Assembly (NCBI GenBank): GCA_031426185.1
Contig: JANPKV010000293.1
Coordinates: 1-21,487, forward strand
From: JAJNPS01 sp031426185
Lineage (GTDB): Bacteria > Pseudomonadota > Alphaproteobacteria > Rhodobacterales > Rhodobacteraceae
Length of the DNA: 21,487 bases
Direction: 5' to 3'
The notes beneath the pieces were generated by a model. The model was not told the origin of the DNA. It did no database searches and was given only the letters and a program-made list of their open reading frames with translations. Position numbers and translations under genes: made by a program. This document shows positions 7,567-16,290 of this stretch, one piece after another (within the stretch, counting starts at the first letter, position 1; each line of letters opens with the position of its first letter).

Positions 7567-8100
7567 TTAGCTTGGTTCGTTGACAAAGGCCGAACGGGCC
7601 ACCAGCGCATAGCCGCCCTGGGCGTCCTGCTCCAAACCGAGGCCCACGCCGGTCGACGGGAACATCGCGTCCTGACGCACGCAGACCCGCACAAGCATCA
7701 TTTCGCTGCCGCCGCCCGGGTTGTAAGTGGTCGGCGGATCGATGTTGTCTGTCCGGTCAACGCAGGTCTCCGGCGTTGCCGGCATGACGAACGTGGTCAT
7801 GCTGACCGGCTGAAGTTCGATCTTGAGGTTCGCGGCACAGTCATGCAGCACAACAGACCGCGAACACATCAGCGTGCGCAGATCGTTGTGGTTGACATTG
7901 CCCAACAGACCCAGGCGCAAGTCGCGCATCGTCATGTCCACAGCGCGTTCCAGCATCACGTGGCGGACCATGAAGTACCCGGATTCGCACGAGGCCATGA
8001 ACACCGTCATCAGCATCGGGATGATGAAGACGAACTCGATCGAGGCCGTCCCGTCCTCTTTTCGGAAGTCCCGGACAAAGCGTTTGAAGTGTCGGATCAT
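7567..8100 (-). CDS. TadE/TadF-like pseudopilin, first of pair
   Basis: The 177-residue protein has a basic N-terminus (MIRHFKRFVRDFRKEDG) followed by TASIEFVFIIPMLMTVFMAS. The junction EDG|TASIEF again places Glu at +5 and Phe at +6 after the expected cleavage glycine, as in TadE-type pseudopilins. Four cysteines in the periplasmic part (near LMCSRS, DCAAN, ETCVD, RVCVR) could form disulfides. Its ATG overlaps the stop of tadG in an ATGA arrangement (8097-8100), so the two are translationally coupled. The next pseudopilin gene follows after 13 bp. Confidence 0.82.
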   Translation of the reverse strand: MIRHFKRFVRDFRKEDGTASIEFVFIIPMLMTVFMASCESGYFMVRHVMLERAVDMTMRDLRLGLLGNVNHNDLRTLMCSRSVVLHDCAANLKIELQPVSMTTFVMPATPETCVDRTDNIDPPTTYNPGGGSEMMLVRVCVRQDAMFPSTGVGLGLEQDAQGGYALVARSAFVNEPS

Positions 8101-9797
8101 TGCGTCAGCCTCAGCTGGGATATGTTCGACGCGATCGTCTGGAACACGGCCGAGATGTTGAGGCCCGTCGCATTGAAGTAGTGATTGGACGTCGGCAGGG
8201 ACGAACAGTTGGAAATCTGCGTCTGGCCGTTGGTCGGTGCTTCAAAAGCAATCCCGTAGACAACAATGCCCTGTCCTTTTGCAAGCGTGCAGGACTGCGC
8301 CAGCATGGTGTTCATGGTGCCGGCGGAGCCGTAGCTGCCGACCATGTTGTTGATTGCGGTGGCGTATTGCGTGTCGCGGGTGGCCGTGGACGTGCCGAGG
8401 GCGCGGGCGTAAAGCTGCCATGCAACCCACTGCGTGCGGACGCGCGACCAAACCTGCTCCCACGTTTGCTGCGTCGTGCCCGAACCGCTGTTCCAGGCGG
8501 TTGCCCGCCATGCCTCGGCAGTGTTGGAGCCGTCGCGGCAGCTGGTCGAGGTGCAAAGGTGCGGCACAAAGAACTGGTTGGTGCCTGCTGCCGTCGGGCG
8601 GCCCGTAACGTGCTGGATCGAAAAGTTGCCGTCACCGGTGGAGCGCCAGATCGGAGATGTGCCGATCTTGAAAGGGTCCCTGATGATGTTGTGTGCGACA
8701 TGTTCGCCGTCCGTCATGAGGACGACGACCTTCATCTTGTCAGGGTCGGTATAGTCGAACGGACGGCCGGTAAAGCTTGACGATATTTCACCCGAACCGA
8801 TGAATTCGTTGAACATCGGACGGGCGCCGGGATCCAGCAGTGCCACACCCCAGCGCATGCCGAGCATGATCGAGGTGTTGCCTTCAGCGACGAGCCCGTC
8901 GATCTTGGCCTTGAGCGCGGGTATGTTGTTGGAGGGCAACATGATGTGGGCCGAAGGCACCGGGTCGCACTGTTGTGAGGCGATGCCGTTGTTCGTCACC
9001 GCCTGGAAATTGGTGTTCCGGGTCGTGGAGCTGCTATTGTCGGCATGCGAATACATCGGCATCGCCATCGTGCGCGACAGGTTCAGCGACGAATAGGTGC
9101 TGGCCGGCACTTCGAGGCAATTGATGTTGGCCACGCCGTGGTTGAACGTTGCGTTGTATTTTCCACGCAGGCTCGCCGACATGTTGACCTGTGCGTTGTA
9201 GGGTACGATTGCGATCGAAACGCGGTTTTCGGTGTCGTTCGCAAGCACGGTGTCGATAAAGCTTTTGGCGGCGGTCTTCAGGGCGGCGATCTTGGTGGTA
9301 CCCCCGGACGCGCCGGTCATCGAGCCCGAGATGTCGAGGACGAGCACGATTTCCACATTGGTGCGGCGCTGTTCTGCAGCGGCACGGGCGGGTGCGACAA
9401 GCTGCGTGACCCCCAGCATGTCCATGAAGATATTGTAGCTGATCGCCGATGCGTTGGCCCTGACATTGCGCGAGTTCATGGTCTGAGTAATGACAACGCT
9501 GCTGGCATCCAGATATTCCGACAGACCCGCCTTGGCGAAATAATCGCTGACGACGGCCGTGGGCGACAACGTCTGCTGCAAGCTCGCGCCGGCAAGGACC
9601 GAGCGGTCCATGGTCTGCTGCAAGGTCACACGCGTATGCTCAAAGCGCATCAGGTCGACAGCCATGCCGCCGATCAGGAACATGATGAGGAAAAGGACCA
9701 ACGAAAAGTAGGCGACAGCGCCATCTTCGCGTCGAGAAAAGTGTTTTGCCTGGGCGAAGGATAATCTTAGATGCCGCAACAATGACTTCACTCTCAT
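8097..9797 (-). CDS. tadG: TadG-like pilus assembly protein with von Willebrand factor A domain
   Basis: This protein of about 566 residues has a basic start, then REDGAVAYFSLVLFLIMFLI as a single membrane helix and a long periplasmic region. A von Willebrand A domain begins near residue 147 with the metal-ion site DISGSM (Asp155) and later has VVVLMTDGEH. TadG proteins of the Flp/Tad type IVb pilus system have this layout. The prepilin-like junction lacks Glu at +5 (DG|AVAYFS), so it is probably not processed like its two neighbours. I prefer the ATG at 9797 because GAGGG lies 5 nt before it. An ATG 12 nt further upstream (9809) has no visible ribosome binding site. It heads the three-gene tad unit and overlaps the next gene by 4 bp. 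Confidence 0.85.
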   Translation of the reverse strand: MRVKSLLRHLRLSFAQAKHFSRREDGAVAYFSLVLFLIMFLIGGMAVDLMRFEHTRVTLQQTMDRSVLAGASLQQTLSPTAVVSDYFAKAGLSEYLDASSVVITQTMNSRNVRANASAISYNIFMDMLGVTQLVAPARAAAEQRRTNVEIVLVLDISGSMTGASGGTTKIAALKTAAKSFIDTVLANDTENRVSIAIVPYNAQVNMSASLRGKYNATFNHGVANINCLEVPASTYSSLNLSRTMAMPMYSHADNSSSTTRNTNFQAVTNNGIASQQCDPVPSAHIMLPSNNIPALKAKIDGLVAEGNTSIMLGMRWGVALLDPGARPMFNEFIGSGEISSSFTGRPFDYTDPDKMKVVVLMTDGEHVAHNIIRDPFKIGTSPIWRSTGDGNFSIQHVTGRPTAAGTNQFFVPHLCTSTSCRDGSNTAEAWRATAWNSGSGTTQQTWEQVWSRVRTQWVAWQLYARALGTSTATRDTQYATAINNMVGSYGSAGTMNTMLAQSCTLAKGQGIVVYGIAFEAPTNGQTQISNCSSLPTSNHYFNATGLNISAVFQTIASNISQLRLTQ

Positions 9798-9809
9798 TTT
9801 CGCCCTCAT

Positions 9810-10183
9810 GAGCTACACAACACAATTTCCAGGCCCGCTCTGACAACGCGCGGATTCTTGCCGATCTACCGTAAGGGATCGGGCAAAATTGTGGCAAAGG
9901 TCCCGCAACAGCACCTAACAAGGGTCGGCGCGAAACGGTCCTGCCAGTCTGCTTGCCATTGTCCAGAAATTTGCAACGCGTGGTTCCGCATCAGAAAAGC
10001 CTGCCCTTCAAAAGTTAAGACTTTATCAACCACAAGTTGAAATTCGAATCGCTCCCGGTTCTGACGCCGATCGCAGACCGACGGCTGACTTTCGACGCTT
10101 TCGGAATGGCATGAAGAATTTTTCATCTTTGACGCCTAGGATAATGTGCAGGGCCGTTTCCGTGCCCGTGCCGCCAGGGAGGA
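9810..10183. other. Divergent intergenic region between tadG and the GDH gene
   Basis: About 375 bp without a gene. It must hold the promoters for both flanking units. The middle (10011-10049) is AT-rich and contains a cluster of short palindromes, listed separately. I see no clear sigma-70 pair for either gene and no RNA gene. Confidence 0.5.
10011..10049. promoter_or_regulatory. Cluster of three short palindromes, possible operator
   Basis: Three perfect small inverted repeats lie side by side: AAAGT-N4-ACTTT (10011-10024), TCAAC-N5-GTTGA (10026-10040) and ATTCGAAT (10042-10049). The cluster is in the most AT-rich part of the divergent region. TCAAC-N5-GTTGA also fits the loose T-N11-A pattern of LysR sites. 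The assignment to any regulator is a guess. Confidence 0.3.
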
Positions 10184-10189
10184 ATGACG

Positions 10190-11620
10190 ATGCACGCCGC
10201 CGCAGAACCCAGTTTTCGAGAATCGGTGGACTTGATGTTCAAGCGCGCGACCGCGCTCATGGACCTCAGTCCCGGCCTGGAAGAAAAGATACGGATCTGC
10301 AATTCCACTTATACGGTGCGGTTCGGCGTCCGGCTGCGGGGCGACATCAAGACCTTTACCGGGTACCGATCCGTCCATTCCGAACACATGGAGCCGGTCA
10401 AGGGGGGCATCCGCTACGCGCTGAGCGTGAACCAGGACGAGGTTGAGGCGCTGGCTGCTTTGATGACCTACAAATGTGCGTTGGTGGAAACCCCGTTCGG
10501 AGGATCGAAGGGCGGGCTGTGCATCGACCCGCGTGCCTGGGACGAGCATGAGCTGGAGCAGATCACCCGGCGCTTTGCCTATGAGCTGATCAAGCGCGAC
10601 CTGATCCATCCGGCGCAGAACGTGCCCGCCCCCGACATGGGAACCGGTGAGCGCGAGATGGCCTGGATCGCCGACCAATATGCGCGGATGAACACCACCG
10701 ACATCAACGCCAAGGCCTGTGTCACCGGCAAGCCGCCGCATGCTGGCGGCATCCAGGGCCGGGTCGAGGCGACGGGGCGCGGCGTGCAATATGCCCTGCG
10801 CGAGTTCTTCCGCCACAAGGAGGACGCGGCGAAAGCAGGGTTGTCCGGCGATCTCGATGGCAAGCGCGTGATCATCCAGGGCCTGGGCAATGTGGGCTAT
10901 CACGCCGCCAAGTTCCTGTCCGAAGAGGATGGCTGCAAGGTCGTTGCGGTGATCGAACGGGACGGCGCGCTGCTGGACGACAAGGGACTTGATATCGAAG
11001 CGATCTTTCAGTGGATCAAGGCCCATGGCACGATCAAGGCCTTTCCGCATGCCACCTATACCGAAAACGGCGCCGCCGTGCTGGAGCACGACTGCGATAT
11101 CCTGATCCCGGCCGCACTCGAGGGCGTGATCAACCTTGGGAACGCCGCACGCATCCGGGCGCCCCTGATCGTCGAGGCGGCAAATGGCCCGATCACCTTT
11201 GGTGCCGACGAGATCCTGCGCCAGAAGGGCGTCGTGATCATCCCGGACATGTATGCCAATGCGGGCGGCGTCACCGTCAGCTATTTCGAATGGGTCAAGA
11301 ACCTCAGTCACATCCGCTTTGGCCGCATGCAACGCCGCGCCGAAGAGGCGCGCCATCATCTGCTGGTCGAGGAACTGGAAAAGTTGTCGGAGGACAAGGG
11401 TCTGGGATGGACCTTGTCGCCGGGGTTCAAGGACAAGTATCTCAAGGGGGCGGGTGAACTTGAACTCGTCCGGTCCGGTCTGGATGACACGATGCGCGGC
11501 GCCTACCAGGCCATGCGCGAAATCTGGCACGGACGCGACGATGTTACCGACCTGCGTGTGGCGGCCTATATCGTGTCGATCGGAAGGGTGGCCACGACCT
11601 ATCGGTCCAAAGGCCTTTAG
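10190..11620 (+). CDS. gdhA: Glutamate dehydrogenase family (Glu/Leu/Phe/Val dehydrogenase)
   Basis: The 476-residue protein belongs to the family that interconverts an amino acid and its 2-oxo acid plus ammonium using NAD(P). The length and the motifs fit glutamate dehydrogenase best. The N-terminal part has MEPVKGGIRY (Lys71), the following KCALVETPFGGSKGG (Lys95 and catalytic-region Lys107) and NVPAPDMGTG with the conserved Asp. The dinucleotide-binding motif GLGNVG is at 231-236, followed by ILIPAALEGVI and NAGGVTVSYFEW. I chose the second ATG (10190) because GGGAGG stands 7 nt upstream; the ATG at 10184 is only 1 nt from it. The gene stands alone, divergent from tadG and 165 bp before soxB. 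NAD versus NADP use cannot be read with confidence. Confidence 0.9.
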   Translation: MHAAAEPSFRESVDLMFKRATALMDLSPGLEEKIRICNSTYTVRFGVRLRGDIKTFTGYRSVHSEHMEPVKGGIRYALSVNQDEVEALAALMTYKCALVETPFGGSKGGLCIDPRAWDEHELEQITRRFAYELIKRDLIHPAQNVPAPDMGTGEREMAWIADQYARMNTTDINAKACVTGKPPHAGGIQGRVEATGRGVQYALREFFRHKEDAAKAGLSGDLDGKRVIIQGLGNVGYHAAKFLSEEDGCKVVAVIERDGALLDDKGLDIEAIFQWIKAHGTIKAFPHATYTENGAAVLEHDCDILIPAALEGVINLGNAARIRAPLIVEAANGPITFGADEILRQKGVVIIPDMYANAGGVTVSYFEWVKNLSHIRFGRMQRRAEEARHHLLVEELEKLSEDKGLGWTLSPGFKDKYLKGAGELELVRSGLDDTMRGAYQAMREIWHGRDDVTDLRVAAYIVSIGRVATTYRSKGL

Positions 11621-11670
11621 CCGCCCGCGACAGACGGTTCCGAACCTGCGCCGTCAGGGGCAGTTTCGGA

Positions 11671-11753
11671 GCGGGATTCAAATCCGCGACATGGATTGTC
11701 GCGTCTGGTGCAGGTTTTTGTCGCCATGTCTTGAATATGCCGGGCTGACCCGG
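11671..11753 (+). promoter_or_regulatory. soxB leader with competing inverted repeats
   Basis: Within the 165-bp region before soxB, CGCGACA (11685-11691) pairs with TGTCGCG (11697-11703). GACATGG (11688-11694), part of the same arm, also pairs with CCATGTC (11724-11730). TTGTCGC occurs twice (11696-11702, 11718-11724). GCGGGAT/ATCCGC (11671-11687, one bulged G) and CCGGG-CTGA-CCCGG (11740-11753) flank them. The two main stems exclude each other, as in attenuators. I recognise no known riboswitch. It could instead be a DNA operator. Confidence 0.4.
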
Positions 11754-11785
11754 TTCAATGCCGGCAAAAGCAACGAGGCAGTTCC

Positions 11786-13036
11786 ATGCGCTATTCGGGC
11801 CTGCAGGTCCTGAAAGAAGGGCTCTTTGGCAACAAGGGGTGGAAACCGGTCTGGCGCAACCCGGATCCCAAGCCCGAATATGACGCCATCGTCATCGGGG
11901 GTGGCGGGCATGGCCTGTCGACGGCGTATTACCTGGCGAAAAACCACGGCCTGCGCAACATCGCGGTGCTGGAAAAGGGGTATCTCGGCTCTGGCAATAT
12001 CGGGCGCAATACCACCATCGTGCGCGCCAACTACTTCATTCCCGGCAACAGCGAATTCTACAGCCATTCCCTGAAACTGTGGGAAAAGCTGGAGGGGGAG
12101 CTGAACTACAACGTCATGCACTCACAGCGCGGGCAGGTTGTCCTGTTCCATTCCGACGGCCAGCGCGACCTTGCGGCCCGGCGCGGCAATGCGATCGTCA
12201 ATCAGGGCGATGACGCGGAATTCCTGTCGCGTGACGATCTGCGCGAGGAATTTCCCTATCTCGACTATGAGCAGACCCGCTTTCCGATCTATGGCGGGCT
12301 GATGCAGCGTCGGGCTGGAACCGCACGCCATGATGCCGTCGCCTGGGGCTACGCGCGCGCGGCGGACCGGTTGGGCGTGGATCTGATCCAGAATTGCGAA
12401 GTGACCGGGATCGACGTCGAAGGCGGCCGTGTCATCGGCGTGCAAACCACACGCGGGGCGATCAAGGCGGCCAAGGTCGGGATCGTCGTGGCGGGGCGGT
12501 CCAGCCAGGTTGCCGCGATGGCGGGGCTGAAACTGCCGATTGAAAGCCATGTCATGCAGGCCTTTGTCACCGAGGGGCTGAAGCCGGTGATCGATAGCGT
12601 GATCTCCTTCGGCATGGGCCACTTTTACATCAGTCAGTCTGACAAGGGTGGGCTGGTGTTCGGCGGCGACCTCGATTTCTACGCGTCTTACGCCTCGCGC
12701 GGGAACCTGCCGATGCTTGAACATGTGATGGAGGCGGGCATGACGCTGATGCCCATGATCGGGCGCGCGAAAATCCTGCGTAGCTGGGGCGGGATCATGG
12801 ACATGACGCCGGACGGGTCACCCATCATCGACAAGACCCACATTGACGGGCTGTTCCTCGACGCGGGGTGGAACTATGGGGGCTTCAAGGCGGTGCCCGC
12901 GTCCGGTTGGTGCATGGCACATCTGATGGCCACGGGGCAAAGTCACGAGGTGGCTGGGCGATTCCGGCTGGATCGGTTCCGCCTTGGCCAGATCATCGAC
13001 GAAGAAGGCACCGGCAGCCAACACAACTTGCATTGA
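11786..13036 (+). CDS. soxB: Sarcosine oxidase, beta subunit
   Basis: The 416-residue subunit is the catalytic FAD protein of heterotetrameric sarcosine oxidase, which oxidatively demethylates sarcosine. The FAD-binding Rossmann segment is YDAIVIGGGGHGLSTAYYLA (residues 32-51), with the family signature SGNIGRNTTIVRANYF after it. His182 in ARHDAVAWGYAR is, by family knowledge, the residue that carries the covalently bound FMN at the beta/alpha interface. The end has SWGGIMDMTPDGSPIIDKT and LDAGWNYGGFKAVPASGW, typical of this oxidase family. The ATG at 11786 has GAGG about 8 nt upstream. It is the first gene of the canonical soxB-soxD-soxA-soxG order. Confidence 0.96.
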   Translation: MRYSGLQVLKEGLFGNKGWKPVWRNPDPKPEYDAIVIGGGGHGLSTAYYLAKNHGLRNIAVLEKGYLGSGNIGRNTTIVRANYFIPGNSEFYSHSLKLWEKLEGELNYNVMHSQRGQVVLFHSDGQRDLAARRGNAIVNQGDDAEFLSRDDLREEFPYLDYEQTRFPIYGGLMQRRAGTARHDAVAWGYARAADRLGVDLIQNCEVTGIDVEGGRVIGVQTTRGAIKAAKVGIVVAGRSSQVAAMAGLKLPIESHVMQAFVTEGLKPVIDSVISFGMGHFYISQSDKGGLVFGGDLDFYASYASRGNLPMLEHVMEAGMTLMPMIGRAKILRSWGGIMDMTPDGSPIIDKTHIDGLFLDAGWNYGGFKAVPASGWCMAHLMATGQSHEVAGRFRLDRFRLGQIIDEEGTGSQHNLH

Positions 13037-13046
13037 GGACGACGGA

Positions 13047-13112
13047 ATGCGCCGCCTGACAGACCTTCGGACAACGATACCCGGCGACGGGGTGGCTTTG
13101 ACATGCGTCTGA
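13047..13112 (+). CDS. Possible 21-codon micro-ORF between soxB and soxD
   Basis: ATG at 13047 follows a GAGGA by 7 nt. The frame reads MRRLTDLRTTIPGDGVALTC V and stops at TGA 13110-13112, overlapping the first codons of soxD (13103). If translated it would bring ribosomes to the soxD start, a form of coupling. It could equally be a chance ORF in a 66-bp gap. Confidence 0.25.
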   Translation: MRRLTDLRTTIPGDGVALTCV

Positions 13113-13375
13113 GCTGTCCTCTTTGCGGTTCTCGTGATCGGCGCGAGTTCTATTACTACGGGTCGGATGATTACCTGAACCGTCCCGCCCCCGAGGCTGC
13201 GCCCGAGGCATGGGACCACTATCTGCACCTGCGCGACAACCCGGCGGGGGTGACGAAAGACCTTTGGTATCATGAACTGGGCTGTGCGCAGTGGCTGTTG
13301 GTGACGCGCAATACCGTGACGCATGAGGTGCTCGCCGCTGAACTGGTCGCCGACCGCAAAGGGGCCGTCCGATGA
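13103..13375 (+). CDS. soxD: Sarcosine oxidase, delta subunit
   Basis: The 90-residue subunit is the small zinc-binding part of the heterotetramer. It begins MRLSCPLCGSRDRREFYYYG and has DLWYHELGCAQW near residue 60. Cys5, Cys8, His57 and Cys61 match the zinc ligands known for this family. The rest of the conserved pattern (DHYLHLRDNPAGV) is present. The stop overlaps the start of soxA in ATGA (13372-13375), so the two are translationally coupled, fitting the need for equal subunit amounts. Confidence 0.95.
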   Translation: MRLSCPLCGSRDRREFYYYGSDDYLNRPAPEAAPEAWDHYLHLRDNPAGVTKDLWYHELGCAQWLLVTRNTVTHEVLAAELVADRKGAVR

Positions 13376-16290
13376 GGGTCGACGGCAAGGGACTGATCGA
13401 CCGGACCAAGCCCGTCCGCTTCACCTTCGACGGACGTGCCTATGGCGGGTATCGGGGGGATACGCTGGCCTCTGCGCTGCTGGCCAATGACGTTACGCTG
13501 ATGGCGCGCAGTTTCAAATACCATCGCCCGCGCGGCGTGCTGACGGCGGGGTCCGAAGAGCCGAACGCGCTGGTGGAAATCATCGGGGCGACCAACCAGA
13601 CCCCCAACGTGCGCGCGACCGTGCAGGAGGTGTTTGAAGGTCTGGCGGCACGCAGCCAGAACCGGTGGCCGTCGCTCAAATACGACGGGATGGCGATCAA
13701 CGACCTTTTGTCGCCGTTTTTCAGCGCGGGCTTTTATTACAAGACCTTCATGTGGCCGCGTGCATTTTGGGAAAAGCTATACGAGCCCTTGATCCGCAGG
13801 GCAGCCGGTCTGGGCAGCCTTTCGGGGCGCCACGACGAGGGGCTTTATGAAAAGGCCTATGCGTTCTGCGACCTTCTGGTGATCGGCTCGGGTCCGGCGG
13901 GCCTGATGGCGGCGCTGACGGCGGCGCGGTCGGGCGCGGACGTGATCCTGGCCGAGGAAGAGGCGCGGCTTGGCGGCCGGGTTCTGGCTGATGACATCAT
14001 GGTCGGCGGCAAGCCCGGGGCCGATTGGGTGGCCGAGGTTCAGGCGGAACTGGCGGGCCTGCCCAATGTGCGGATCATGCGGCGCACCACTGTGGTGGGC
14101 GTCTACGACCACGGCACCTATGGGGCCTTGGAGCGGGTCGGCCTGCATCAGCCCGCCCGCGCCAACCTGCCGCGCGAGTGTTTCTGGCGGATCGTGGCCA
14201 AGCGGGCGATCCTGGCGTCGGGTGCGCTGGAGCGGGGCATCGCGTTCCCGATGAATGATCGGCCCGGCATCATGATGGCGGGGGCGCTCCGGACCTATCT
14301 GAACATCTACGGGGTGGCACCGGGCAAGCGGATCACGTTGTTCGCCAACAACGATGGCGCAAGGGTCACGGCGCGGGCGCTGATCGCCGCGGGCGTGCCG
14401 GTCGCGGCGATCGTCGACAGCCGCCCGGATGCGCCGATGGAGGATGGCACTCTGGTCCATGCGGGTGCCCGCGTGATCGATACCAAGGGGCGTCTTGCCC
14501 TGCGACAGATCACGGTCCTGAAAGGTGCCGAGCAGATCGAGATCGAGACGGACGCCTTGGGCGTGTCGGGCGGCTGGAATCCCACGCTGCACCTCACTTG
14601 CCACATGAACGGCCGCCCGCGCTGGAGCGACGACCTTGCGGCCTTTGTCCCGCAGGACGGTGCTGTGCCGGGCATGATTGCAGCCGGGGCAGCAAACGGG
14701 ACATTCTCGACGCATGGCTGCCTTGCAGCCGGACATGCAAGCGCGGCCATGGCGCTGTCGGACATGGACATGCGTCCGGCCGTCATCGCCGTGCCCATGG
14801 CGGAGGACGCGCCTTACCGGCTGTCCGCGCTCTGGACGGTCGAAGGCAAAGGGCGTGCGTGGCTCGACCTTGGCAATGACGTCACCACCAAGGATGTCGG
14901 CCTGTCCGCGCAGGAAAACTTTTCCAGCGTCGAGCACATGAAGCGCTACACCACCCAAGGGATGGCGCCGGATCAGGGCAAGTCGTCCAACGTGGCGGCG
15001 CTGGCGGTGCTGGCAAACGCGACGGGGCGGTCAATCCCGGAAACCGGCACCACGACCTATCGCCCGCCCTATGTCCCGGTCTCCATCGCGGCACTCGGGG
15101 CGGGCGGGCGGGCGATGGGTTTCGCGCCGCAACGGTTCCTGACGTCGGATCAGGCCAGCCGCGACCGTGGCGCGCCGATGATCGAGGCGGGGCTCTGGTA
15201 CCGCCCCAGCTATTTCCCGAAACCGGGCGACGCGACCTGGCGCGACTCCTGCGACCGCGAAGTGATGATGGTCCGCCAAACGGTCGGTGTCGCGGATGTG
15301 TCCACATTGGGCAAGATCGACATTCAGGGGGCTGACGCGGCGCGGTTCCTCGATTTCGTCTATTGCAACACCTTCAGCACCTTGCCCGTCGGAAAGGTGC
15401 GCTACGGGCTGATGCTGCGCGAGGATGGTTTCGTGCTGGATGACGGCACGACCGCGCGTCTGGGCGACACCCGCTATCTGATGACCACGACCACGGCTGC
15501 TGCCGGTCTGGTGATGCGCCATCTGGATTTCGTGCATCAGGCGTTCTGCGCGGACTGGAACGTGCGGATCATTTCGGTCACCGAGGGCTGGGCGCAGTTC
15601 GCTGTCGCGGGCCCCCAGGCGCGCATGCTGGTCAATTCTTTCCTTGAGGCGCCGGTGTACCTTCCTTTCATGGGGGTGGCGCCGGTGCGGGTGGGCGGGG
15701 TGGACGGACGGCTTTTCCGCATCTCGTTTTCGGGCGAGGAAGGGTATGAGATCGCCGTTCCGACCCGCTATGGCGAGGCGCTTTTCCGGGATCTGGTCGC
15801 ACGGGCCGAAACGATGGGGGGTGGCCCCTACGGGATGGAGGCGCTGAACGTCCTGCGCATCGAAAAGGGATTCATCACCCATGCCGAAATTCACGGTCGG
15901 GTGACGGCTTTTGACATCGGCATGGACAAGATGATCAGCGCGAAAAAGGACTGCATCGGCAAGGCCAGTGCGATGCGTCCGGGTCTGGTCGGGCCCGAAC
16001 GCGAGCAACTGGTCGGCCTGAAGGTCGGCGGAGAGACGGCGATGGTGGCAGGCGCGCATCTTTTCGCCCAGGGCGATGCGATCAAGCGCGAGACGAGCCA
16101 AGGCTGTGTGACGTCGGTCTGCTGGTCGCCGACGTTGCAGATGTGGCTGGGCATGGCATTCCTGAAGAATGGCCGCGCGCGGCATGGGAACAAGTTGCGT
16201 CTCGTCGATCACATGCGCGACGTCGATCTGGTGGTCGAGGTTTGCGATCCGGTCTTCCACGATCCATCGGGGGAGAAACTGCGTGCCTGA
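13372..16290 (+). CDS. soxA: Sarcosine oxidase, alpha subunit
   Basis: This 972-residue subunit has several domains. The N-terminus (FTFDGRAYGGYRGDTLASAL, residues ~14-33) is the ferredoxin-like fold of this family, here without iron-sulfur cysteines. A Rossmann domain with LLVIGSGPAGLMAALTAARS (~169-188) binds NAD+. The last ~350 residues are a glycine-cleavage T-protein-like (aminomethyltransferase) domain, which binds tetrahydrofolate and traps the methyl group as 5,10-methylene-tetrahydrofolate; examples are VADVSTLGKIDIQGADAARF and ISFSGEEGYEIAVP. The length is typical. It starts inside the soxD stop and its end overlaps soxG by 8 bp. Confidence 0.96.
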   Translation: MRVDGKGLIDRTKPVRFTFDGRAYGGYRGDTLASALLANDVTLMARSFKYHRPRGVLTAGSEEPNALVEIIGATNQTPNVRATVQEVFEGLAARSQNRWPSLKYDGMAINDLLSPFFSAGFYYKTFMWPRAFWEKLYEPLIRRAAGLGSLSGRHDEGLYEKAYAFCDLLVIGSGPAGLMAALTAARSGADVILAEEEARLGGRVLADDIMVGGKPGADWVAEVQAELAGLPNVRIMRRTTVVGVYDHGTYGALERVGLHQPARANLPRECFWRIVAKRAILASGALERGIAFPMNDRPGIMMAGALRTYLNIYGVAPGKRITLFANNDGARVTARALIAAGVPVAAIVDSRPDAPMEDGTLVHAGARVIDTKGRLALRQITVLKGAEQIEIETDALGVSGGWNPTLHLTCHMNGRPRWSDDLAAFVPQDGAVPGMIAAGAANGTFSTHGCLAAGHASAAMALSDMDMRPAVIAVPMAEDAPYRLSALWTVEGKGRAWLDLGNDVTTKDVGLSAQENFSSVEHMKRYTTQGMAPDQGKSSNVAALAVLANATGRSIPETGTTTYRPPYVPVSIAALGAGGRAMGFAPQRFLTSDQASRDRGAPMIEAGLWYRPSYFPKPGDATWRDSCDREVMMVRQTVGVADVSTLGKIDIQGADAARFLDFVYCNTFSTLPVGKVRYGLMLREDGFVLDDGTTARLGDTRYLMTTTTAAAGLVMRHLDFVHQAFCADWNVRIISVTEGWAQFAVAGPQARMLVNSFLEAPVYLPFMGVAPVRVGGVDGRLFRISFSGEEGYEIAVPTRYGEALFRDLVARAETMGGGPYGMEALNVLRIEKGFITHAEIHGRVTAFDIGMDKMISAKKDCIGKASAMRPGLVGPEREQLVGLKVGGETAMVAGAHLFAQGDAIKRETSQGCVTSVCWSPTLQMWLGMAFLKNGRARHGNKLRLVDHMRDVDLVVEVCDPVFHDPSGEKLRA

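Noticed and set aside
10124..10145. TTTGACG followed by GGATAATG upstream of the GDH gene as a promoter
   Set aside because: The two elements are only about 7 nt apart, far from the 16-18 nt needed.
10136..11530. A 464-codon open frame on the minus strand opposite the GDH gene
   Set aside because: It is antisense to a gene with complete GDH motifs; the composition is typical of a high-GC shadow frame.
11740..11753. CCGGG-CTGA-CCCGG hairpin as a terminator of the GDH gene
   Set aside because: It has a short stem with no T run, and it lies close to soxB, so it fits a leader better than a terminator.
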